DNA of 64,000 nt. Source: JAGKXC01 sp964554385. Its GTDB lineage: Bacteria; Bacteroidota; Bacteroidia; NS11-12g; UBA955. The position numbers were made by a program, and so were the translations under genes. The DNA is taken from positions 18,307 through 82,306 of the forward strand of contig CAZKOM010000001.1 in NCBI GenBank assembly GCA_964554385.1. The letters run 5' to 3'. How positions within the stretch are numbered: position 1 is the stretch's first letter; each line of letters starts with the position of its first letter. Below, piece by piece: positions 54,873 through 61,797 of the stretch. A model generated the notes under the pieces. The model did no database searches and was not told the DNA's origin. It saw only the letters and a list, made by a program, of their open reading frames with translations.

Positions 54873-55376
54873 TTATTTTGATTGTTTAATATTGTGTTTT
54901 GTTTCTAACATCCAAAGAGCTGCTTCTGCTGCTTCAGATCCTTTATTGCCAAGTTTGCCACCGGCTCTATCTTCGGCCTGTTCATTCGTATTTGTAGTAA
55001 TAATACCATAAATACAAGGTTTTGAAAATTTTAAAGAAAGGTTGTTGATCCCATCTGTTACCGCATTACAAACGTAATCAAAATGCGGTGTATCACCTTT
55101 GATTACGCAACCCAAACAGATTACAGCGTTATAGTTATCTTCAAACAACCACTGAGCTGCTGTTGGTATTTCAAATGCCCCAGGTACTTTTATTATGTCA
55201 AATGATATTTGATGCGGATGCGTTTCTTGAAATTCACCTAACGTTTGTACCGCCCCATCTAATAATTTTGATGTAATATGGCCATTCCATAATGAAACAA
55301 CAATTCCAATCCTAACTTCACCAATACTAAGATTTGTAGAAAGTTTAGGAGCTGAGAAGGGTAGAGAAGTAGCCAC
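54873..55376 (-). CDS. ribH: 6,7-dimethyl-8-ribityllumazine synthase
   Basis: A 167-residue lumazine synthase for riboflavin synthesis. Motifs are VVSLWNGHITSKLLDGAV, the VPGAFEIPTAAQWL substrate loop, CLGCVIKGDTPHFDYV with the catalytic His in TPHFDY, and GIITTNTNEQAEDRAGG. It should assemble into a 60-mer or pentamer. The gene follows a TPR protein by 15 bases. Other rib genes and an FMN riboswitch are not present. Confidence 0.96.
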   Translation of the reverse strand: MATSLPFSAPKLSTNLSIGEVRIGIVVSLWNGHITSKLLDGAVQTLGEFQETHPHQISFDIIKVPGAFEIPTAAQWLFEDNYNAVICLGCVIKGDTPHFDYVCNAVTDGINNLSLKFSKPCIYGIITTNTNEQAEDRAGGKLGNKGSEAAEAALWMLETKHNIKQSK

Positions 55377-55391
55377 GGTAAGTTAACCTGA

Positions 55392-56075
55392 TCAGTTAAG
55401 ATCACCTATCAAACCTTTTAGGCGATAGATGTTAAGTTCAGCAGTTTGTAGATATCTTCCATCTTCAGCTGTGCTATATTTTTTTGCAATGGTCTCGTAA
55501 CAAGATAATGCATCTGATAATTTATCTGCTTTTTCGTAATGCTGAGCAGCTCTTATATAATATCCAGCAGATAAGTCATTATCGCTTTCTTTTGCAGCTC
55601 TTTCAAATAAACCAGCCGCCTTTTTATAATCACCCTTTTCAGAATAGCATGTAGCTTTAGCCGCAATAATGGCAGGATTTAACCCTCGATCTTTAGCATC
55701 AACCTTATTTAGATAATCCAATGCATTGTCAAAATCTCCCTTGTTTAAATAGGCTAATCCAGCAACCAACGCCGCTTCATTCCCTTTTTTGGTAAAACTG
55801 TATTTGTCAGCAATTTCTACAGCGGAAGTAATTTTCCTTTTTTTATCACCTTTAAGTACAATATCAAAAGAATCTTTAGCAAAAAAGTTATGAATTTTTT
55901 TGAATTTTTCGGCAGCTTCAGCCTCCTGTTTAGGTAAGTAATAATAATTCCAACCTACAATGAGTGCTGTGATTCCTATTACACCAATACTAATATAATT
56001 TACTTTTTTTCGATTTTCGTCGTAATAACTTTTTAGGTTATTGACAATTGCACCGGCTTGTTGCTTGATATCCAT
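55392..56075 (-). CDS. TPR-repeat membrane-anchored protein
   Basis: A 227-residue protein with an N-terminal cytosolic stub, one membrane helix (~26-44, SIGVIGITALIVGWNYYYL) and a periplasmic TPR domain. Repeats are seen as LVAGLAYLNKGDFDNALDYL, AAKATCYSEKGDYKKAAGLF and IRAAQHYEKADKLSDALSCY. The layout resembles YfgM, an accessory of the Sec translocon and periplasmic chaperones. It is cotranscribed with ribH. Partner unknown. Confidence 0.85.
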   Translation of the reverse strand: MDIKQQAGAIVNNLKSYYDENRKKVNYISIGVIGITALIVGWNYYYLPKQEAEAAEKFKKIHNFFAKDSFDIVLKGDKKRKITSAVEIADKYSFTKKGNEAALVAGLAYLNKGDFDNALDYLNKVDAKDRGLNPAIIAAKATCYSEKGDYKKAAGLFERAAKESDNDLSAGYYIRAAQHYEKADKLSDALSCYETIAKKYSTAEDGRYLQTAELNIYRLKGLIGDLN

Positions 56076-56128
56076 GTGTATTTTTCGAGGGGGCGAATAT
56101 AATGAGAATAAAGATTTTTTTCCAAGAT

Positions 56129-57115
56129 TTAATCCATGATATACGGATAATTATCTTCTACGTAATTATGCTTGAACAATAATGACGCATCTGGATAAGG
56201 TGAATTTTCAGCAAATTCTACACTTTTATTAACCATTTCTATGATTTCTTCTTCGATTGCATCTAACTCTTGCTCGGTGGCGAATTTCTTAGATAGAATG
56301 GTTGCTTTAGTTGTTTCAATAGGATCTTTGGTTTTGTAATCTGCACCTTCTTCTTTAGTTCTGTCACTTGCTGGATCACTCATAGAATGACCTCTGTAGC
56401 GATACGTTTTAATTTCTAAGAATGTAGGACCTTCTCCTTTGCGTGCCCGCTCACATGCTTCATAAATTGCTTCATGTACGGTTTCACATTTCATTCCATC
56501 TACTTGATAACTTGGCATATCATAGGCTAAACCAATCTTATAAATGTCAAGGAGATTTGTAGTTCTCGCAACACTGGTACCCATCGCGTATTCATTATTT
56601 TCACATATAAAAACCACAGGTAATTTCCATAACATAGCCATGTTATAAGCTTCGTGTAAAGCACCTTGTCTTGCAGCACCATCTCCAAAAAATGTTAAAC
56701 ATACATTTTCAGTACCTTGATACTGTTCAGCGAAAGCAATTCCTGCCCCTAAGGGTATTTGTGCGCCAACAATACCATGACCACCAACAAAATTATGTTC
56801 TTTAGAAAACATATGCATTGATCCACCTTTACCTCCTGAACATCCTGTGGCCTTTCCATATAATTCTGCCATTACCGCATTTGGGCTAATACCCAATGCC
56901 AACGCGTGCCCATGATCTCTGTATGCAGTTATAACTTTATCTTCTTTACGCATAGCAGTTACCATGCCGGCAACAATTGCTTCTTGTCCTATATACAAAT
57001 GACAGAATCCCTTGATTTTTTGTTGACCGTACAATTGAGCTGATTTCTCTTCAAATCGACGTACCAACATCATTTCGCGGTACCAACGTAAATATTCTTT
57101 TTTTCCGAATTTCAT
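56129..57115 (-). CDS. pdhA: pyruvate dehydrogenase E1 component alpha subunit
   Basis: A 328-residue thiamine-diphosphate enzyme subunit that decarboxylates pyruvate in the PDH complex. The ThDP motif begins FFGDGAARQGALHEAYNMA and ends VVFICENN. KGFCHLYIGQEAIVAG and the phosphorylation-loop homologue YRYRGHSMSDPAS are also typical. The beta subunit and E2 are not next to it, so pdhB lies elsewhere. The start ATG at 57115 has no obvious Shine-Dalgarno. Confidence 0.95.
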   Translation of the reverse strand: MKFGKKEYLRWYREMMLVRRFEEKSAQLYGQQKIKGFCHLYIGQEAIVAGMVTAMRKEDKVITAYRDHGHALALGISPNAVMAELYGKATGCSGGKGGSMHMFSKEHNFVGGHGIVGAQIPLGAGIAFAEQYQGTENVCLTFFGDGAARQGALHEAYNMAMLWKLPVVFICENNEYAMGTSVARTTNLLDIYKIGLAYDMPSYQVDGMKCETVHEAIYEACERARKGEGPTFLEIKTYRYRGHSMSDPASDRTKEEGADYKTKDPIETTKATILSKKFATEQELDAIEEEIIEMVNKSVEFAENSPYPDASLLFKHNYVEDNYPYIMD

Positions 57116-57174
57116 GGAAATGCGTTTTTTAATTGCGCGAAAATAATCATCATCTCTTAATTTCGATGCATTAC

Positions 57175-57996
57175 CTAGTGGATTCTATCCTCAATATTTC
57201 TAACTTTATCTTTTATTAATCCAATTTCTCGCTGAATTATTCGTAAGGTTGGACCCAATTCATCTGTATCCGTTGATTTTGGTTCCTCAAATTTGGGATT
57301 AATGTAATTGACAAATTTCCATAGCTCTAAAATATTCTCTGCTTTCACCGAATATGGCTCAAACATCGGATTGGTACTACACAATAAAAAGGTGCCATCT
57401 TCTTCTATGCGATTATATAACACCTTGAAAACAATCCCGTCATCTTTCGTAATAACGATATAAGGATTGCCGTTTTTTACCTGATTCCAATCTTGTAAGT
57501 ATTCTCCAGTAACAAAAGCACCGTCGCATACAGGGGGCATGCTATCTCCAGAAATAGGAAAAGTTCTATATTTTTTGTTAGATGATAAAAATGGCAAACT
57601 AAATGCAGGAAGTGTTTTAATGAAATCAGGATCCGCAAATCCAGTAGTATATCCCGCTTTGGCTTTTAATGGTACTAATTCAATATTCTCTTCATTATTT
57701 TGGTTTACAGTAGTTGCCAATACCCTTAACCTTGTACCACTCAGGTCCAAATCAAATCCCTTTTCTAATTGTGATAATTGAATTTCCGATATTAAATTCA
57801 AATCTACCCTCAGTAATTTGTCAATATTTACTTGAAAATAATCGGATATTCTTAGTAAAATCTGAATACCCGGCTCCGCAACTCCGTTTTCGTAACTATT
57901 GTATGCCGATCGAGTTATATTCAAACTTTTGGAAACTTCTTCTTGACTTCGTTTACGACGTTTTCTCAGTAATTTTAAATTTTCTTTTAAATACAT
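57175..57996 (-). CDS. LexA-like XRE / S24 regulator
   Basis: A 273-residue regulator from the ATG at 57996. The N-terminal HTH (LKLLRKRRKRSQEEVSKSLN) is XRE type. The C-terminal S24 domain shows a possible Ala-Gly cleavage site in KAKAGYTTG, the nucleophile Ser in ISGDSMPPVCDG and the Lys in DGIVFKVLYN. A coiled-coil tail follows (IKDKVRNIEDRI). It could be a self-cleaving repressor as with LexA or phage CI, although the usual LexA SOS box is not seen. Four ATTGTTAA-like half-sites lie in its promoter region, which suggests autoregulation. Confidence 0.85.
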   Translation of the reverse strand: MYLKENLKLLRKRRKRSQEEVSKSLNITRSAYNSYENGVAEPGIQILLRISDYFQVNIDKLLRVDLNLISEIQLSQLEKGFDLDLSGTRLRVLATTVNQNNEENIELVPLKAKAGYTTGFADPDFIKTLPAFSLPFLSSNKKYRTFPISGDSMPPVCDGAFVTGEYLQDWNQVKNGNPYIVITKDDGIVFKVLYNRIEEDGTFLLCSTNPMFEPYSVKAENILELWKFVNYINPKFEEPKSTDTDELGPTLRIIQREIGLIKDKVRNIEDRIH

Positions 57997-58080
57997 TGTT
58001 AAAAATATTACCACTTATTTGGCGGTTAAATTAACAATAAAGTTTGTTATTGTCAAGAAAATTGGAAGAATATTGTTAAA
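57995..58080. promoter_or_regulatory. candidate operator array of the XRE/S24 regulator
   Basis: Four related half-sites occur: ATTGTTAA at 57995-58002, TTAACAATAA at 58031-58040, TTATTGTCAA at 58047-58056 and TATTGTTAA at 58071-58079. The middle two form a 10-base inverted repeat with one mismatch and a 6-base spacer. They surround the candidate promoter and overlap the gene start, consistent with repressor binding. Confidence 0.5.
58026..58056 (-). promoter_or_regulatory. candidate promoter of the XRE/S24 gene
   Basis: On the minus strand TTGACA (58056-58051) is followed 17 bases later by TAATTT (58033-58028), giving a sigma70-like layout and also the 20-base TTG-to-TA spacing of Bacteroidota promoters. 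The -7 match to TAnnTTTG is imperfect (TAATTTAA). It overlaps two operator half-sites. Confidence 0.4.
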
Positions 58081-58164
58081 AAAACCAACATTGTGCATTA
58101 ACTCTTAAAAACATATTGGTTGATCAGTTTTGCAAAGTCGATTAGTTGGGTTTTCTTTGCTCCT

Positions 58165-58578
58165 ATGAATTACTGGTTGATCAAATCAGAGCCGTTTAAG
58201 TACAGCTGGAGCCAGTTTCTAAAGGACCAAGTTACTTTTTGGGATGGTGTTAGGAATTACCAAGCTCGAAATAATTTGTCAGCTATGGCACTAGGAGATT
58301 TATGCTTGTTTTACCATTCTAACGAAGGCAAAGAGGTAGTGGGAATCGCCGAAGTTGTAAAAGAAGCTTATCAAGATCCTACTACTGAGGAGACAGCCTG
58401 GGTGGTAGTAGACGTTAAACCGTATTCTACTTTAAAAAATCCAGTGTCACTTCAGGCAATGAAATCCAATCCAAATTTATCAAAAATGGGACTGATAAAA
58501 CAACCGAGGTTATCGGTAATTGCATTAACTGATGATGAATTTCAAACTATAATTGCAATGTCAAATGAGCCAGCCTAA
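58165..58578 (+). CDS. EVE domain protein
   Basis: A 137-residue PUA-like EVE domain, which binds modified bases in nucleic acids. The ATG at 58165 begins with the family signature MNYWLIKSEPFKYSW; the upstream start at 58120 would add an implausible extension. Other landmarks are WDGVRNYQARNNL, LGDLCLFYHSN and VVGIAEVVKEAYQDPT. No restriction or other defence gene is adjacent. Its end overlaps pyrR by 14 bases. Confidence 0.92.
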   Translation: MNYWLIKSEPFKYSWSQFLKDQVTFWDGVRNYQARNNLSAMALGDLCLFYHSNEGKEVVGIAEVVKEAYQDPTTEETAWVVVDVKPYSTLKNPVSLQAMKSNPNLSKMGLIKQPRLSVIALTDDEFQTIIAMSNEPA

Positions 58579-59104
58579 ACTCTTGTTAAATCATCAACAA
58601 ATTCAATTAATTGTAAAACGATTAACCTTGCAGTTATTAGAAAATCATGGGGATTTTTCACAAACTGCAATTGTTGGACTCCAACCTCGAGGACTCGCAT
58701 TTGCAGCCAAAATATTGAAGAGTTTATCTGAATTAGCGCCGGAAATTGCTTGTAAATATGGGGAATTAGACCATACTTTTTTTAGAGATGATGTAGGTAG
58801 AGGTGAAATAATGATACCTAAACCATCCAATATACAGTTCTCAACCGAAAACTTGCGTATCGTATTGATTGATGATGTATTATATACGGGTAGAAGTATT
58901 AGGTCGTCTATCGATGCATTAATGAGTTTCGGAAGACCTTCACAAATAGAATTAATGGTATTAGTGAATCGAAAATTCCAACGCGAATTGCCGATAGATC
59001 CTAATTACATAGGTACAAATATTGATTCAAGAAATACAGGGGGGTATGTAAAAGTGGAATGGATGCAAGACGATGAGAAAGTTTGGTTATTAAATGAAAA
59101 ATAA
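58565..59104 (+). CDS. pyrR: PyrR-type phosphoribosyltransferase
   Basis: A 179-residue type I phosphoribosyltransferase. The PRPP loop is VLIDDVLYTGRSIRSS, and AIVGLQPRGLAFA plus DHTFFRDDVGRGEI match PyrR. In Gram-positives PyrR also attenuates pyr mRNA, but here I see no terminator/antiterminator leader before pyrR or pyrB, so it may only be a uracil phosphoribosyltransferase. The ATG at 58565 lies inside the EVE gene. It is followed by pyrB with a one-base TAATG overlap, a typical pyrR-pyrB operon. Confidence 0.9.
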   Translation: MSQPKLLLNHQQIQLIVKRLTLQLLENHGDFSQTAIVGLQPRGLAFAAKILKSLSELAPEIACKYGELDHTFFRDDVGRGEIMIPKPSNIQFSTENLRIVLIDDVLYTGRSIRSSIDALMSFGRPSQIELMVLVNRKFQRELPIDPNYIGTNIDSRNTGGYVKVEWMQDDEKVWLLNEK

Positions 59105-59577
59105 TGTCCAGCGAAAATAATTTTTATCATTTGCTCGGTATCAAGGGGTTGTCGCAATCTCATATTCAAACCATCTTTGAAACAGCCGATAATTTTAAAT
59201 CCCTATTAAATAGTCCTGTTAAAAAAACTCCCGCCCTAAGGGATATAACTATTGCCAATTTATTTTTTGAAAATTCTACTAGAACTCGAGTTTCTTTTGA
59301 ATTGGCAGAAAAGCGATTGGGGGCTGATATAGTGAATTTTTCTTCCTCTTCTTCCTCGGTGAAAAAAGGAGAAACACTTATTGATACGGTAAATAACATA
59401 CTCAGTATGAAGGTGGACATGGTTGTTATGAGGCATCCAGCTCCTGGTGCTTGTATGTTTTTAGCCAAACACGTAGATGCGCAAATTGTAAATGCAGGCG
59501 ATGGTACACACGAACATCCAACCCAAGCCTTGTTGGATGCATATTCCATTAGAGAAAAATTTGGTGATGTTGCTGGT
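59104..59577 (+). CDS. pyrB: aspartate carbamoyltransferase, N-terminal part (truncated by chimeric joint)
   Basis: Codons 1-158 of an ATCase that should have about 300 residues. The carbamoyl-phosphate site STRTR (residues 58-62) in FFENSTRTRVSFELAEKR, the MRHPAPGA block near 109-116 and the HEHPTQALLDAY loop (~137-148) are intact. After FGDVAG the sequence should continue into the second domain (a VGDxxHSRV-like strand). Instead the frame becomes IF-2. The truncation is an assembly artefact, not a natural break; the 3' half of the gene is missing from the window. Confidence 0.93.
59566..59577. other. chimeric joint, Bacteroidota pyrB to gammaproteobacterial infB
   Basis: The change of organism falls within GATGTTGCTGGT. 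Upstream bases encode ATCase residues GDVAG; the same GCTGGT can serve as the AG of the IF-2 sequence IAGCMVTEG, so a short shared stretch probably allowed the false join. Base composition, ribosome-binding sites and gene content all change at this point. Confidence 0.92.
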
Positions 59578-59805
59578 TGTATGGTGACTGAAGGTACTGT
59601 TAAACGTAATAGCCCAATTCGTGTATTGCGTGACAACGTGGTTATCTATGAAGGTGAGCTGGAATCTCTGCGTCGCTTTAAAGATGACATGGCGGAAGTC
59701 AAAAATGGCTACGAATGTGGTATTGCGGTTAAGAACTATAACGATGTTCGCCCAGGCGATCAGATCGAAGTTTACGAAGTTGTAGAAATTCAGCGTACGC
59801 TGTAA
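59572..59805 (+). CDS. infB: translation initiation factor IF-2, C-terminal fragment
   Basis: The last ~76 residues of IF-2, from AGCMVTEG through RVLRDNVVIYEGELESLRRF to the end VVEIQRTL. This is the C2 domain that binds the formyl-Met end of initiator tRNA. It matches gammaproteobacterial IF-2 almost word for word as I remember it. The 5' nine tenths of the gene is absent because the contig is falsely joined to pyrB. rbfA, truB, rpsO and pnp follow in the order expected for that phylum. Confidence 0.93.
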   Translation, partial: AGCMVTEGTVKRNSPIRVLRDNVVIYEGELESLRRFKDDMAEVKNGYECGIAVKNYNDVRPGDQIEVYEVVEIQRTL

Positions 59806-59812
59806 TTATATG

Positions 59813-59839
59813 GGGGGAACTAATCATTCCCCCATTTTT
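59813..59839 (+). terminator. terminator-like hairpin between infB and rbfA
   Basis: GGGGGAA (59813-59819) pairs with TTCCCCC (59827-59833) around a 7-base loop, followed by A and five T. It sits eight bases after the infB stop and could be a partial terminator or attenuator within the operon, since the rbfA start follows without a clear new promoter. Confidence 0.65.
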
Positions 59840-59854
59840 GCTCTGGAGTTGAAA

Positions 59855-60259
59855 ATGGCAAAAGAGTTTGGACGTGCTGATCGGGTTTCGCAACAGATCC
59901 AACGCGAAATCGCTATGATTTTACAACGTGAGATAAAAGATCCGCGTGTCGGAATGGCAACGGTTTCTGATGTTGAATTAACGCGTGACCTGCAGCATGC
60001 CAAAGTTTTTGTGACGTTCTTTTTGAACGAAGAAGATAACATTGAGGCAGGCATCAAAGTGTTAAATGATGCTTCAGGTTATATTCGTATTCTGTTGGGT
60101 AAAGCGATGAAACTGCGTGTAGTACCAGAAATTCGCTTTGTCTATGACAAAACATTGGTTGAAGGGATGCGAATCTCCAACCTGATTACTAATACCGTTC
60201 GTGATGATCAGCTTCGCCGTGGCGAATCGACCGATCTGAGCGAGGAGGATCGTGATTAA
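59855..60259 (+). CDS. rbfA: ribosome-binding factor A
   Basis: A 134-residue KH-like protein needed for 16S rRNA 5' processing and cold-adapted 30S maturation. The sequence opens MAKEFGRADRVSQQIQRE and contains KDPRVGMATVSDVELTRDL. The ATG at 59855 is preceded by a Shine-Dalgarno-like GGAG (59846-59849); the upstream frame start at 59810 lies in the hairpin and is rejected. The acidic tail STDLSEEDRD is typical of gammaproteobacteria. Confidence 0.96.
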   Translation: MAKEFGRADRVSQQIQREIAMILQREIKDPRVGMATVSDVELTRDLQHAKVFVTFFLNEEDNIEAGIKVLNDASGYIRILLGKAMKLRVVPEIRFVYDKTLVEGMRISNLITNTVRDDQLRRGESTDLSEEDRD

Positions 60260-60261
60260 AG

Positions 60262-61254
60262 ATGTCTCGACGACGTCGCTTCAAAGGTCGTGATGTACAC
60301 GGCATTATACTGCTGGACAAACCAAGCGGTATCACTTCGAATGATGCGCTGCAACAAGTAAAGCGTATCTATAACGCAGCCAAAGCTGGTCACACTGGTG
60401 CTTTAGATCCACTGGCCACGGGGATGCTGCCTATCTGTTTTGGTGAGGCTACCAAGTTCTCTCAATTTTTACTGGATGCCGATAAACGTTATTGCGTCAC
60501 TGCACGTTTAGGTATTCGGACTGATACCAGTGATTCTGAAGGCTCGGTGGTTTCTGTTCGTCCAGTCNNNNNNNNNNGGCCGGTAAGCGTAACTGAATCT
60601 CAATTATCATGGGCGTTAGAGAAATCCCGCGGCAATATCTTACAGGTGCCATCGATGTTTTCAGCATTGAAACAGCAAGGACGCCCACTGTATGAATATG
60701 CACGTGAAGGAATAGAGATTGAGCGTGAAGCACGTCCTATCTCTATTTATTCGCTGGAATTGCTAGAATTCACGGACGATGCAGTTTCGTTGGAAGTGCA
60801 TTGCTCTAAAGGCACTTATATTCGTTCACTAGTTGACGATTTAGGCGAGCTGTTAGGCTGTGGGGCTCATGTTATTCAGTTACGTCGTACTCAGGTTGCG
60901 AAATATCCGAACGACAAAATGCTCAGCCTTGAAAAACTGAATGAAATTCTGGATGAATGCCGTGAGCAGGGCATTCCACCACGCGAGAAATTGGACTATT
61001 ACTTATTGCCAATGGATAGCGCAGTGAGCAATTTGCCAGAAGTGAATATGTCATCCATTCTCGCTGCCTATGTAACTCAAGGGCAGGCGGTGATGGTGCC
61101 ACACGCACTAACCGAAGGTTTTGTTCGCATGACTGTTGGTCCTGAGGCAGAATTTATTGGTGTGGGTGAAATTGACGAAGACGGTAAAGTTGCACCGCGT
61201 CGTCTCGTTCGCATCGGTGGCGATATGCCAGATGCGGATGATCAAGCTGAGTAG
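60262..61254 (+). CDS. truB: tRNA pseudouridine(55) synthase (with scaffold gap)
   Basis: The enzyme makes pseudouridine 55 in the T-loop of tRNAs. The catalytic Asp49 is in GHTGALDPLATGMLP. Other landmarks are GIILLDKPSGITSND, PSMFSALKQQGRPLYEYARE, CSKGTYIRSLVDDLG and the C-terminal PUA domain ending VAPRRLV. Ten N at 60568-60577 fall after VSVRPV; the right side begins (R)PVSVTESQ, so the RPV codons appear twice and true length is probably slightly shorter. The frame is kept. A GAGGAGG run (60242-60248) precedes the ATG. Confidence 0.94.
   Translation: MSRRRRFKGRDVHGIILLDKPSGITSNDALQQVKRIYNAAKAGHTGALDPLATGMLPICFGEATKFSQFLLDADKRYCVTARLGIRTDTSDSEGSVVSVRPVXXXXPVSVTESQLSWALEKSRGNILQVPSMFSALKQQGRPLYEYAREGIEIEREARPISIYSLELLEFTDDAVSLEVHCSKGTYIRSLVDDLGELLGCGAHVIQLRRTQVAKYPNDKMLSLEKLNEILDECREQGIPPREKLDYYLLPMDSAVSNLPEVNMSSILAAYVTQGQAVMVPHALTEGFVRMTVGPEAEFIGVGEIDEDGKVAPRRLVRIGGDMPDADDQAE
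60568..60577. other. scaffold gap (10 N)
   Basis: Ten N inside truB. The left flank ends CGTCCAGTC (RPV) and the right flank begins GGCCGGTAAGC, which after a C would read RPVS. The two contig ends probably overlap with a few mismatches, so sequence is duplicated rather than missing. Confidence 0.95.
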
Positions 61255-61255
61255 C

Positions 61256-61283
61256 TTGTCTGTTATTACAGCTGTGCTAGAAT
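61256..61283 (+). promoter_or_regulatory. sigma70 promoter of rpsO
   Basis: TTGTCT (61256-61261) and TAGAAT (61278-61283) are separated by 16 bases, about 65 bases before the rpsO ATG. A promoter between truB and rpsO is known in E. coli. The -35 box overlaps the truB 3' boundary. Confidence 0.6.
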
Positions 61284-61347
61284 GCGCAGCTTCTCTGTGG
61301 GCTGAATTAGTGATCGGCTCACAGTCCATTAAACTCAGGAGTACACT

Positions 61348-61617
61348 ATGTCACTAAATGCTGAAACTAAAGCCAAGATCGTTGCTGATTTCTCTCGCGG
61401 TACCAATGACACTGGTTCACCAGAAGTTCAGGTTGCCCTGTTGACTGCTCAGATCAACCATCTGCAAGGCCATTTCTCAGTACATTCTAAAGATCACCAT
61501 GGCCGTCGTGGTCTGCTGCGTATGGTTTCTCAGCGTCGTAAATTGCTGGACTACCTGAAACGCAAAGATGATGCACGTTACAAAGATCTGATTTCTAAAC
61601 TGGGTCTGCGTCGCTAA
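61348..61617 (+). CDS. rpsO: 30S ribosomal protein S15
   Basis: An 89-residue S15 of normal length, binding the 16S rRNA central domain and needed early in platform assembly. The sequence contains FSRGTNDTGSPEVQVALLTA, HSKDHHGRRGLLRMVSQRR in part, and ends LGLRR. An AGGAG Shine-Dalgarno (61337-61341) lies six bases before the ATG. In enterics S15 represses its own translation through a leader pseudoknot; I could not verify one here. A strong terminator follows. Confidence 0.98.
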   Translation: MSLNAETKAKIVADFSRGTNDTGSPEVQVALLTAQINHLQGHFSVHSKDHHGRRGLLRMVSQRRKLLDYLKRKDDARYKDLISKLGLRR

Positions 61618-61638
61618 TTCATTCTTAGTGATTCATAC

Positions 61639-61669
61639 AAAAGGAGGCTTATGCCTCCTTTTGTTTTTT
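61639..61669 (+). terminator. intrinsic terminator after rpsO
   Basis: AAAAGGAGGC (61639-61648) pairs perfectly with GCCTCCTTTT (61653-61662) around a TTAT loop, followed by GTTTTTT. It lies 22 bases after the rpsO stop and is the expected rpsO-pnp intergenic terminator. Confidence 0.93.
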
Positions 61670-61748
61670 CGTGACATAAGTGACAATTGCACCAGAATTA
61701 TATCTGAAGTCGATCTATCCCTGATTACCTATTGTGCTCGCCTTCAGC

Positions 61749-61754
61749 TATAAT
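61749..61754 (+). promoter_or_regulatory. candidate -10 box of the pnp promoter
   Basis: TATAAT is a perfect -10 match 44 bases before the pnp GTG. No good -35 box is found at 16-18 bases; the nearest, TTGTGC at 61732-61737, is only 11 bases away. The rpsO terminator upstream makes a separate pnp promoter likely. Confidence 0.45.
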
Positions 61755-61797
61755 AAGCGCGCATTTTGAGCGACGAAATTAATAAAAGGAAATTCAC

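Noticed and set aside
58579..59103. PyrR-binding attenuator leader for the pyr operon
   Set aside because: No terminator/antiterminator pair was found before pyrR or between pyrR and pyrB, and the genes overlap.
59104..59805. A natural PyrB-IF2 fusion protein
   Set aside because: Both parts are broken inside domains, come from different phyla, and each side has its own normal gene order up to the break. Assembly chimera explains it better.
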